This document shows, piece after piece, positions 32,485 through 38,766 of a stretch of DNA of 38,766 nt; the first letter of the stretch is position 1; every line of letters begins with the position of its first letter. The DNA comes from Candidatus Nitrosopumilus sp. (GTDB lineage Archaea; Thermoproteota; Nitrososphaeria; Nitrososphaerales; Nitrosopumilaceae), in NCBI GenBank assembly GCA_029864235.1, contig JAOTTW010000003.1:35554-74319 (forward strand), read 5' to 3'. The notes beneath the pieces were generated by a model. The model was not told the DNA's origin. It saw only the letters and a program-made list of their open reading frames with translations, and ran no database searches. Position numbers and translations under genes: made by a program.

Positions 32485-33661
32485 GAACTATTTCACCTCC
32501 AATCATAACTGCACGTATTGTTGATTGTGAAGCCCTATGAACAATAGATGCATGAGGATTATGCATGGGTTCTAAGTCCAATGAATGTTTTTCAATAAAA
32601 ATACAATCTGCAAGTTTTCCCGTTTCTATTACACCAATTTCTTTTCTCAAAAGTTTCCCACCATTCACTGTAGCCATTTTTAGAATTTCTTTTGGATTGA
32701 TTCTTTTCTTGTGAATAGCCATAGTTGCTTTCCACAAATAATCCATTTCTCTAAACATGTCAGGGGAATTAATCATAATATTATCTGTACCAAGTGCTAT
32801 AGTACAGCCTACCTTTTTCATCAATTCTATATCTGGAATTCCTTCTGCTAATGATGCATTTGCTCTTGGACAAATCACTATTCCCCTGGTTCTCTTTGAT
32901 ACTGTATTTAGATCTCCTATTGATGCATGAGTCATATGTATTAGAAAGTGTGGTTTCAAATTTAGAGCTCTTATGGCTTCAGATTTTCCAGTCATTTTCT
33001 TTGAGGCTAAAACACTTTGTTTAGTCTCAGAAGAATGAATTGCTCTGAGTTTTGATGTTTTTGAATACTGATTTAGGACCATTGTGCTGTTTTCATTAGC
33101 CCCACTTATTCCAAGACCGTCACACTTTTTTAGTAATTTTTCAAGGATCAAAAATTTTGAATTTGGTAATGAAATATTTTTTTTTATTTCATTAGGACTT
33201 TGGTAATAATCAAGTCTTCCTAGAACTATTGATCGAATTGGTGATTTTTTAAGAATGTTTTTGAGCAGTAAAACACCATCTATGCCTCCTTCTCTAAAAT
33301 CTACAAAAGTTGTAATGCCTTTTTGTAGCATGGAATTACATGAATTTTGCATAAAGCTTGCAAGAATTTCTTTATCTGTTTTTTTGAGAATTTGAGATTT
33401 AGCTCCAAAGATTGGGTGAATTCGTTTATCCACAGATGTATTCAGTCTTACATCTTTTCCAATTGAATCACCAATATGAGTATGACAATTAACAAAGCCA
33501 GGAATGACTAGTAACCCTTCACTATCAATAATTTTTTCATTAGGACTTGCTCCAATATTTGGTTGAATTCGTTTGAATTTTTGATTTTGTATTTTTATGT
33601 TAATATTTGAAATAAAGTCTAATTCTTTACCTAATAACACACTTGCATTTTTTATTAACAT
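32471..33661 (-). CDS. cytosine-deaminase-type amidohydrolase in the riboflavin operon
   Basis: A 396-residue TIM-barrel metal hydrolase of the SsnA/TrzN/guanine-deaminase group. Ligand motifs: H60-x-H62 (NCHTHIGDS), H209-x2-E212 (AIHSSE), H242/H245 (IHMTHAS) and D293 (LGTDN). This HxxE form is usual in aminopyrimidine and triazine deaminases. It overlaps the GTP cyclohydrolase III gene by 7 nt and the reductase gene by 14 nt. The archaeal pathway needs a formyl hydrolase (ArfB) and a pyrimidine deaminase here, so it may supply one of them. Substrate not known; the context is strong. Confidence 0.88.
   Translation of the reverse strand: MLIKNASVLLGKELDFISNINIKIQNQKFKRIQPNIGASPNEKIIDSEGLLVIPGFVNCHTHIGDSIGKDVRLNTSVDKRIHPIFGAKSQILKKTDKEILASFMQNSCNSMLQKGITTFVDFREGGIDGVLLLKNILKKSPIRSIVLGRLDYYQSPNEIKKNISLPNSKFLILEKLLKKCDGLGISGANENSTMVLNQYSKTSKLRAIHSSETKQSVLASKKMTGKSEAIRALNLKPHFLIHMTHASIGDLNTVSKRTRGIVICPRANASLAEGIPDIELMKKVGCTIALGTDNIMINSPDMFREMDYLWKATMAIHKKRINPKEILKMATVNGGKLLRKEIGVIETGKLADCIFIEKHSLDLEPMHNPHASIVHRASQSTIRAVMIGGEIVHGKI
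32493..32500 (-). promoter_or_regulatory. strong ribosome binding site of the reductase
   Basis: GGAGGTGA on the minus strand, 8 nt upstream of the reductase ATG and inside the amidohydrolase coding end. It fixes the reductase start and points to coupled translation. Confidence 0.7.
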
Positions 33662-34407
33662 GATAATTCATAAACATCAGGTTTTTCTTTACCTGAATCT
33701 CTAATTTCCCTAATCGTATCAAGAGATTTTGTAGCTAGTTTTACTGCTTCTCTAGCAGTAGTAGCATTTCCAATTCCACAATTTAAAATAATTTGATCTT
33801 CTTTTTTTGTGGAGTTTATAAAATCATTAACAAATTTTTTTGCATTATCACTTGCAACAATCATAAAATTATCTCCACCCATAAAGAAGGTCAGTGATTT
33901 TTTTTCAGCAAAATATTTTGCCATTTTTGCATATAAATTAAAAATCAGCAAGGAAATCTCATAAGGAGAATTTTTTTTTCTTCGTGATGTAAGATCATCA
34001 ACATCAAGATGCATTATTGAAACTGATGAATGTGATTCATTATCAATATAACCAAAAATATTATGTTCTTTGCTAAGAATTACTTCATTTTTCTTTCCAT
34101 CAGAAGCTTTTAGGTTGGCTGCAAATGGGGAATCACCATATCCAATAGATATTGAAAGTTGAAGATCAAAGGATTTTTCAAGTGATTGCTGGATTTGTAT
34201 ATGATCGTCTAATCCCAGACCATTTGAAACTACAAAGAACTCATCGGCTCTATTTAAGAAAACAAGACAGTTTTTTTCTGAAAATAATTTCTGTATTTGC
34301 TTGTATAGTGAAGCCTGAAGTATTTGTAGCTCATGTTCTCTATCACTACCTAGAGTAAGTGTCCAAGGTCCATATCCATTAATTTTCAAAATGCTTAGCT
34401 GGATCAT
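33655..34407 (-). CDS. arfA: GTP cyclohydrolase III (IIa), archaeal ArfA type
   Basis: A 250-residue enzyme that opens GTP to the formylaminopyrimidine phosphate, the first step of archaeal riboflavin (and deazaflavin) synthesis. It has two tandem nucleotidyl-cyclase-like folds; the second carries MHLDVDDLTSRR (about 132-143) and FMGGDN (175-180), the metal- and GTP-binding motifs related to GGDEF. Length fits. It overlaps ribH by ATGA at the 5' side. Confidence 0.94.
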   Translation of the reverse strand: MIQLSILKINGYGPWTLTLGSDREHELQILQASLYKQIQKLFSEKNCLVFLNRADEFFVVSNGLGLDDHIQIQQSLEKSFDLQLSISIGYGDSPFAANLKASDGKKNEVILSKEHNIFGYIDNESHSSVSIMHLDVDDLTSRRKKNSPYEISLLIFNLYAKMAKYFAEKKSLTFFMGGDNFMIVASDNAKKFVNDFINSTKKEDQIILNCGIGNATTAREAVKLATKSLDTIREIRDSGKEKPDVYELSC

Positions 34408-34820
34408 TTTTGAATCCTCTTTAGCTCGTTTGATATCTTTACAATAGCCTCAACTGCTCTCTCAGCAACAGGGCGTATTCTAGAATAAGCATGTTTTTCT
34501 TGCATTCCAGGTCCAGTTATTCCTAAAGAAACAGGTTTTTGATATTTTAATGAGAGATCAGTTAATGAATGAGCAACAGAATGGGCTATTACTTCGTCAT
34601 GTTTTGTTTGTCCTTTAATGATAGCACCAAGAGTGATTACACCGTCAATTTCTTTTTTTTGTAATAATGCATCTACAATTATTGGTATATCATAAGCTCC
34701 TGGAACATTACATGTGTATTTTATTTTCAATTTCATTTTTTCTGCTTTTTCTTTGGCTACTAAAAGCATTCTAGATGTCACTTCTTTATTAAATTCTGAA
34801 ACCACTACAGCAATATTCAA
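34404..34820 (-). CDS. ribH: 6,7-dimethyl-8-ribityllumazine synthase
   Basis: A 138-residue enzyme that condenses the ribitylaminopyrimidine with 3,4-dihydroxy-2-butanone 4-phosphate. Family marks: VVSEFNKEVT, VPGAYDIP, VITLGAIIKGQTKHDEVIAHSVAHSL with the catalytic His, then KPVSLGITGP. Start codon is TTG at 34820, 2 nt after the ribB stop. Subunits assemble into pentamers or 60-mers. Confidence 0.96.
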   Translation of the reverse strand: MNIAVVVSEFNKEVTSRMLLVAKEKAEKMKLKIKYTCNVPGAYDIPIIVDALLQKKEIDGVITLGAIIKGQTKHDEVIAHSVAHSLTDLSLKYQKPVSLGITGPGMQEKHAYSRIRPVAERAVEAIVKISNELKRIQK

Positions 34821-34822
34821 AA

Positions 34823-35488
34823 TTAATGCATCCTTGCATAATCTAAAAGTTCTTTTCCATCAATCAATGGAATTCCATTTTGTTTTGCATATTTTTCAGC
34901 TTTGTTTACGGATAATGCAGTGTAAGTTTCTGCATCCATCATTTCACAAATAGCAGTAACAGGGGTTAAACCAGCAATTTGAGCTAGGTAAACTGACATT
35001 TCGGTATGACCCTGTCTAGTGTTTAATAGTCCTTTAGATGCTAAAAGTAATGGAATGTGTCCTGGAGTTTTAAAAGATGAAACAAATTTTTTCTTTTGAT
35101 TGTCAACATTATAGATATTTGCCATTTCTCTTATGGTCAGTGATCTATCATTATCTGTTATTCCGGTGTATGTTTGATAATGGTTTATAGAAATTGAGAA
35201 TGTTGGATGATCACCATATGGTGCTAATCCCATAATCATTTCTTTGGTTGAAATATCAGATTTAGCCAAAATTTCATGCATGTATCTTAAATCTAAAGAG
35301 TTTGCAAAATTATTGTCAATTGCAATGCACAAAAGACCGCCAGCATGTTGACGCATTCTTGCAACGTGTTCAGGTGTAACAAATTCTGCTGCCACTACCA
35401 TATCTATTTCATTTTCTCTGCCTGCAGAATCAAATAACAATACAAATTCTCCTTGTTTTAATGATTGAAGTCCAGATTCAAGTGACAT
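34823..35488 (-). CDS. ribB: 3,4-dihydroxy-2-butanone 4-phosphate synthase
   Basis: A 221-residue magnesium enzyme that turns ribulose 5-phosphate into the four-carbon unit of lumazine. Signature residues: DSAGRENEIDMV with the acidic ligands, MRQHAGGLLCIAI, and RQGHTEMSVYLAQIAGLTPV with the metal-binding His. No GTP cyclohydrolase II domain is fused to it, as expected for an archaeon that uses ArfA. First gene of the rib operon, with its own TATA box 25 nt upstream. Confidence 0.96.
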   Translation of the reverse strand: MSLESGLQSLKQGEFVLLFDSAGRENEIDMVVAAEFVTPEHVARMRQHAGGLLCIAIDNNFANSLDLRYMHEILAKSDISTKEMIMGLAPYGDHPTFSISINHYQTYTGITDNDRSLTIREMANIYNVDNQKKKFVSSFKTPGHIPLLLASKGLLNTRQGHTEMSVYLAQIAGLTPVTAICEMMDAETYTALSVNKAEKYAKQNGIPLIDGKELLDYARMH

Positions 35489-35510
35489 GTAGAAAAATCG
35501 CTCGATCTAA

Positions 35511-35518
35511 TTATAAAG
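35511..35518 (-). promoter_or_regulatory. TATA box of the ribB operon
   Basis: CTTTATAA on the minus strand, centred about 26 nt before the ribB ATG, indicating a leaderless transcript start for the riboflavin operon. Confidence 0.6.
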
Positions 35519-35531
35519 TTTACTAAAATAT

Positions 35532-35543
35532 TGGTAATTACCA
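35532..35543. promoter_or_regulatory. palindrome in the ribB promoter (candidate operator)
   Basis: TGGTAATTACCA is a perfect 12-nt palindrome about 14 nt upstream of the ribB TATA box, with another half-site (ATGGTAAA, 35549-35556) beside it. Palindromes this short arise by chance often in AT-rich DNA, so only the position is suggestive. Confidence 0.4.
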
Positions 35544-35565
35544 GAAAAATGGTAAATATGGAATT

Positions 35566-36150
35566 TTACTTTAAAATATATTTGCCAAGTATGTCAGTTT
35601 CAATATTAATTTTATCGCCAACTTTCTTTGTTTGAAAGTTTGTAACTTCAATTGTATGTGGGATCAAGCAAACAGATGCAATATTGTTTTTCACATCTAC
35701 TACTGTTAGGCTAATTCCATCTACTGCTATTGATCCTTTTTTAACAACATATTTTGCCAGATTTTTAGGAACTGCAAACCATACTTGTACTTCTTTTGGT
35801 TTCTTTTGAATTTTTTTAATAATTCCTACACCATCAACATGACCCAATACAAAATGTCCTTCTAATCTATCTCCTGCTCTCAAACTTCGCTCAATATTGA
35901 CAATTCCTCCTGGTTTTAGATTACCAAGATCTGTTTTCTTGGTAGTTTCTTCAATCATCTCAAAAATGCAGTTAGGTTTTGAAAATTTTGTTACAGTAAG
36001 ACAAACTCCATTTAGCGCAACACTTTGTCCAATTTTCAATCCTTTGGAATGCTTACCAAGATTAACTGTCATTTGTATTGCACTTCTATTTTTGGTGTTT
36101 TTTGTAATTTTCTCTACTTTACCAATGCCCTCAACAATTCCAGTAAACAT
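35566..36150 (-). CDS. ribE: riboflavin synthase, alpha-chain type
   Basis: A 194-residue enzyme of two tandem lumazine-binding barrels that dismutates two lumazines to riboflavin. Barrel 1 starts MFTGIVEGIGKVE and carries LNGVCLTV; barrel 2 follows LEGHFVLGHVDGVG and carries VDGISLTV. This is the bacterial/eukaryotic form; most archaea use an unrelated pentameric RibC. Its TATA box is about 25 nt upstream. It is separate from, but just before, the ribB unit. Confidence 0.95.
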   Translation of the reverse strand: MFTGIVEGIGKVEKITKNTKNRSAIQMTVNLGKHSKGLKIGQSVALNGVCLTVTKFSKPNCIFEMIEETTKKTDLGNLKPGGIVNIERSLRAGDRLEGHFVLGHVDGVGIIKKIQKKPKEVQVWFAVPKNLAKYVVKKGSIAVDGISLTVVDVKNNIASVCLIPHTIEVTNFQTKKVGDKINIETDILGKYILK

Positions 36151-36170
36151 TATTTTACGTGAAAAATTCT

Positions 36171-36180
36171 TTTATAAATT
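36171..36180 (-). promoter_or_regulatory. TATA box of ribE
   Basis: AATTTATAAA on the minus strand, centred 26 nt upstream of the ribE ATG, consistent with a leaderless start. Confidence 0.55.
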
Positions 36181-36201
36181 GATTTAGTTAATTTAAAAAA
36201 A

Positions 36202-36870
36202 TTATTTCTCAGATGACAATTCAGTAAATTCGTTTTCACAGAATTGATGAAAGACTGTGCATTTATTATGTTTAGCATCATTTTTGATTTTTTCCATATC
36301 TTTTAGCAAAACTCCTTGAGCAGCCAAAAAGGCTTCATCTTCAAGACCTAGTTTTTGAAATGCTTTTGATTTTGCAATACTGGCTTCTTTTATAGTTGGA
36401 TCAGATATTTGTGTCCTATCATAGTATTTTATTGATTCTTCAATTTTTTTCAAATGATCAAGTGATATGGCCTTGTTCATCAAAGCTGTAATGTCGTTTT
36501 CATCCAGGTTTAGCACTTTATCATAAAATTCTATGGCCTCATTATGTCTGTCTAATTCATTTAGTGATAAACCTATACTATTTAGTGCCCAAATATCATT
36601 TTTAGAAATTTCAAGAATCTGTTTGCAACAATCTATGGCTTGATTGTGTTTTTTAAGATTTTCAAGTGAGTATGCTTTATTTTTGAGGGCATATACATCA
36701 GAGTTTTTTATTTCTAAAACTTTGTCACAGTAAGTAATTGCCTCATGGTATTTGCCCAAGTGTAACAGTGAAAGAGCTGTGTTTTGTAGCCCAATCATAT
36801 CCTCAGGATTGCTTTCAAGCAGTTTTTTACAATAAGATAATATGTCATCGTATTTTCCTGCATTAAACAT
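36202..36870 (-). CDS. TPR-repeat protein
   Basis: A 222-residue protein of at least four tetratricopeptide repeats of 34 residues, each with the pattern A-x4-YCDKVLEI/CCKQILEI-x-NDIWALNSIGLSL and an ending N-EAIEFYDKVL. Such proteins are adaptors for protein complexes. The last 35 residues leave the repeat pattern and hold two Cys and one His (NKCTVFHQFCE), perhaps a capping helix. Partner unknown; it lies 51 nt upstream of ribE in the same direction. Confidence 0.9.
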   Translation of the reverse strand: MFNAGKYDDILSYCKKLLESNPEDMIGLQNTALSLLHLGKYHEAITYCDKVLEIKNSDVYALKNKAYSLENLKKHNQAIDCCKQILEISKNDIWALNSIGLSLNELDRHNEAIEFYDKVLNLDENDITALMNKAISLDHLKKIEESIKYYDRTQISDPTIKEASIAKSKAFQKLGLEDEAFLAAQGVLLKDMEKIKNDAKHNKCTVFHQFCENEFTELSSEK

Positions 36871-36984
36871 TCTAGTGATAATGTTTGTTGGATCAAGTAA
36901 GTTTATCAGTTTAAATCAGTTGATAATAGAAGTTCATTGGCTATAATGTATTCTACTAAAAATAAAAGAGATATGGAAAAAGGT

Positions 36985-37128
36985 TTACTTCATATTTTTT
37001 CTTAGTACATCATTTAAGACTTTAGAATAGCTAAATGAAGCTTGTTCTTGTTGAATTAACTTTGCTTGACGAAGTCGGATTTTTTTGTCGAGTTCATCGT
37101 CAATCATTATTGTTACGCGTCTACTCAT
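36985..37128 (-). CDS. 47-residue ribbon-helix-helix protein
   Basis: A 47-codon frame beginning MSRRVTIMIDDELDKKIRLRQ. The strand RVTIMIDDEL followed by two helices (DKKIRLRQAKLIQQEQ; SYSKVLNDVLRKN) is the standard CopG/Arc RHH layout, with the DNA-contacting residues on the strand. RHH proteins act as dimers, often as transcriptional repressors or antitoxins. No toxin partner is seen beside it. It lies between the response regulator and the TPR gene, all on the minus strand. Confidence 0.72.
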   Translation of the reverse strand: MSRRVTIMIDDELDKKIRLRQAKLIQQEQASFSYSKVLNDVLRKNMK

Positions 37129-37194
37129 GTAAAGTCAAAAATTAGTTATGAAAATACCAATTTAATATTATGGGAAAAGTCCCAAAAATGGAAA

Positions 37195-37542
37195 TTAATG
37201 CATTATAGTAAAAATTACATTTTCAATATTAAATGGCTTATAAATAATTGGAATTGAAAGTTTGTTTGATTTTTCTTGGGTAAGTGAATTCATATCAGCT
37301 GTAACTGCAATAATTTTTGCAGTAGGATCTATTTTTTTAATTGCTTTAATGGCATAAAATCCATTGCCATTAGGCATCATGATATCAATTAAACATGCAT
37401 CAGGTTTATTCTCTTTAAATAAAGAAATTGCATCTTTTCCATTATATCCTTTTCCAATAACATTAATGCCATTTTCTTCTAAGAGTTCACTGAACAAACG
37501 TACAATATCTTTATCATCATCTATAACTATAACAGATACCAT
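37195..37542 (-). CDS. stand-alone response regulator receiver (CheY-like)
   Basis: A 115-residue receiver domain with no output domain. Acidic pocket D8/D9, phospho-acceptor D53 in IDIMMP, Thr81 and Lys102 (YKPF) are all in place. It should accept phosphate from a histidine kinase such as the one partly encoded at the window end. A winged-helix gene runs divergently from it over a 58-nt gap, so the three may form one signalling unit. Confidence 0.94.
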   Translation of the reverse strand: MVSVIVIDDDKDIVRLFSELLEENGINVIGKGYNGKDAISLFKENKPDACLIDIMMPNGNGFYAIKAIKKIDPTAKIIAVTADMNSLTQEKSNKLSIPIIYKPFNIENVIFTIMH

Positions 37543-37600
37543 AATAAAATAGTGAAAGTATACATTTAATATCTTTCTTTATTGCAAAAGGGAAATTACA

Positions 37601-38197
37601 ATGATTGATAGATTTTTTGCAGAAGTATTTGCAAAAAAGATTAAGGAACGCCTAGATAAAAACAAATTGAAAAAAATTGAAAGAGAGTTATTCCTTATAG
37701 AAGGAATGTCAATAAAGTTGTCAATAGAATTTTTTGAGAAATTGCATTTACAACTTAAGCAAATTATGAATGATTCCGAATCATTTGAGTTACAAATTCT
37801 TGATGAAATTTGTCAAATTCAATCTTCAAAGGATAAAGCAGTAATAACAATTCTAGATAAATCTTTGATTAATGAATTATTATATGATTTTGGAGATGAT
37901 AATATTAGAAGGATTTTATTAACAATTATGAAAAACGAATTGGTAATTACAGATATTTTAAAGCAGACTCATGTTTCAAAAACTTCAGGATATAGAATAA
38001 TTGAGGATTTAATCATAAAGGGATTAATTATAGAAACAAAAATGATTCTTAGTAAAAGTAAAAAAATATCAAAATTCAAATGCATTTTTGAAGAAATAGT
38101 TTTTAGATTAAATAATGAAAGAATTTTAATTGAAATAGTAATTCCAAAAAAAGATTTAGAAAAAAGCTCAATAATGAAAATACTTTGGCAAAACTAG
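37601..38197 (+). CDS. winged-helix transcriptional regulator-like protein
   Basis: A 198-residue protein. The N-terminal 90 residues are helical and charged (FAKKIKERLDKNKLKKIERELFLIEGMS). Residues 105-150 read as a winged helix (NIRRILLTIMKNELVITDILKQTHVSKTSGYRIIEDLIIKGLIIE), with KTSGYRIIEDL the recognition helix of ArsR/MarR-like proteins, followed by a short beta C-terminus. Start ATG at 37601. The stop overlaps the convergent kinase stop by 4 nt. Likely the transcription output of the adjacent two-component genes. Confidence 0.78.
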   Translation: MIDRFFAEVFAKKIKERLDKNKLKKIERELFLIEGMSIKLSIEFFEKLHLQLKQIMNDSESFELQILDEICQIQSSKDKAVITILDKSLINELLYDFGDDNIRRILLTIMKNELVITDILKQTHVSKTSGYRIIEDLIIKGLIIETKMILSKSKKISKFKCIFEEIVFRLNNERILIEIVIPKKDLEKSSIMKILWQN

Positions 38198-38766
38198 GTT
38201 TTCTGTGGAATCGTTATCACAAATCTAGTAGGGTCATTTACTACTAAAATGGTACCATTATGTTGTGATATGATAGATTTGCACGTTGCAAGTCCCAATT
38301 CAGTTCCTGTGCTTTTAGTGGTAAACAGAGGTAAAAAAATTGAATCTAGGTTTTTTGAAGGAATTGGAGGACCAGAATTTTCAATAATTATTTGCAAATT
38401 TTGTGGAAGTGATTTTATTTTAATGATTAATTCTCCTTTTCCATTCATTGCTTCTTTTGCGTTTTTAAATAAATTAACAAATACAATAATTATTTTTTCT
38501 TTATCACATTCTACTTCTACAGAAGATTTTTCAAATTCAACCCTAATTGTTTCTGGTAGATTTGAACGGATTATAGATTCTTCAATAATTTCATCAATTT
38601 TACATCTTGTTGAATTTAGAGGAGTTGTTCGGACATAATCCAAAACATCATCAATTTGATGAGTCATTCTAAAAATGGCCGAATCAATCATTTTTATTTT
38701 CTCATGTGATGATGAACTAAGATTTTCTTTGTTTTTAATTAATTCTAAACCCATTTTAATTGTAGA
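38194..38766 (-). CDS. histidine kinase, C-terminal part
   Basis: The frame runs off the window end, so the sensor part is missing; an in-frame Met at 38754 is not the true start. Residues visible: a dimerisation-domain helix (SAIFRMTHQIDDVLDYVRTTPL) and a HATPase domain with N-box FVNLFKNAKEAMNG, a G1-like ENSGPPIPS and G2 TELGLATCKSII. The G1 box lacks the usual DNG form. It probably phosphorylates the nearby receiver. Confidence 0.9.
   Translation of the reverse strand, partial: STIKMGLELIKNKENLSSSSHEKIKMIDSAIFRMTHQIDDVLDYVRTTPLNSTRCKIDEIIEESIIRSNLPETIRVEFEKSSVEVECDKEKIIIVFVNLFKNAKEAMNGKGELIIKIKSLPQNLQIIIENSGPPIPSKNLDSIFLPLFTTKSTGTELGLATCKSIISQHNGTILVVNDPTRFVITIPQKT

Noticed and set aside
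1-38766. tRNA genes, rRNA, CRISPR arrays, insertion sequences
   Set aside because: I looked for T-loop motifs, regular short repeats and transposase-like proteins by eye and saw none; a tRNAscan or CRISPR search could still reveal a divergent case.

Overview
This window looks like a piece of chromosome from an ammonia-oxidising thaumarchaeon of the Nitrosopumilus/Nitrosarchaeum type. That placement is inferred from gene content and style. The DNA is very AT-rich and genes are tightly packed. The information-processing genes are archaeal: thermosome, ribosomal proteins L44e and S27e, aNAC, TFE and aTrm56. TATA boxes sit 25-30 nt before several start codons, and there are archaeal forms of cobalamin (CobY) and riboflavin (GTP cyclohydrolase III) synthesis. 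No amo, rRNA, tRNA, CRISPR or insertion sequence was seen.

Layout. 1-6.2 kb: the 3' end of guaA, a broken mini-ORF, a flavin-type oxidase, then a minus-strand run of adenine deaminase-like enzyme, thermosome and ROK kinase. 6.2-6.7 kb: L44e-S27e. 6.7-10.9 kb: a minus-strand operon for the lower half of cobalamin synthesis (Thr-P decarboxylase, CobQ, CbiB, CobS, CobY), with overlapping or abutting stops and starts. 11-13.5 kb: aspartate-semialdehyde dehydrogenase, an Lrp regulator and CtaB. 13.5-18.8 kb: a looser accessory stretch with long empty gaps, small zinc-binding and basic proteins, a DUF3892-like protein, unknown proteins and two tryptophan-repeat helical proteins. 18.9-22 kb: a minus-strand run of zinc-ribbon protein, small alpha/beta protein, UbiD, SHOCT-like protein and hotdog thioesterase. 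22.3-24.2 kb: PUA protein, aNAC, an A-ATPase H-like stalk protein and an RNase-H-fold-like protein lacking an obvious start codon. 24.3-29.5 kb, plus strand: PhoU-type regulator, HflX, aTrm56, TFE, universal stress protein and a succinate-semialdehyde-type dehydrogenase. 29.6-31.7 kb: a degraded small gene, a hemerythrin-like protein, a histone-H1/SWIB-like protein and a phasin-like protein. 31.8-36.2 kb: an almost complete riboflavin cluster. 36.2-38.8 kb: TPR protein, a tiny ribbon-helix-helix protein, a response regulator, a winged-helix protein and the end of a histidine kinase.

How the genes work together. The strongest system is the riboflavin operon ribB-ribH-arfA-amidohydrolase-reductase, with ribE just upstream. 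A cytosine-deaminase-type amidohydrolase lies between the first enzyme (GTP cyclohydrolase III) and the reductase, with overlapping ends, and is a good candidate for an archaeal step that lacks a well-established enzyme. The cobalamin operon is also notable: its CobQ has only the ATP-binding half and no glutaminase domain. Two proteins 4 kb apart share tryptophan-centred repeats and may coat a granule or surface, possibly polyhydroxyalkanoate; this is inference. At least two small genes are broken by single-base events, which may be real decay or assembly error.
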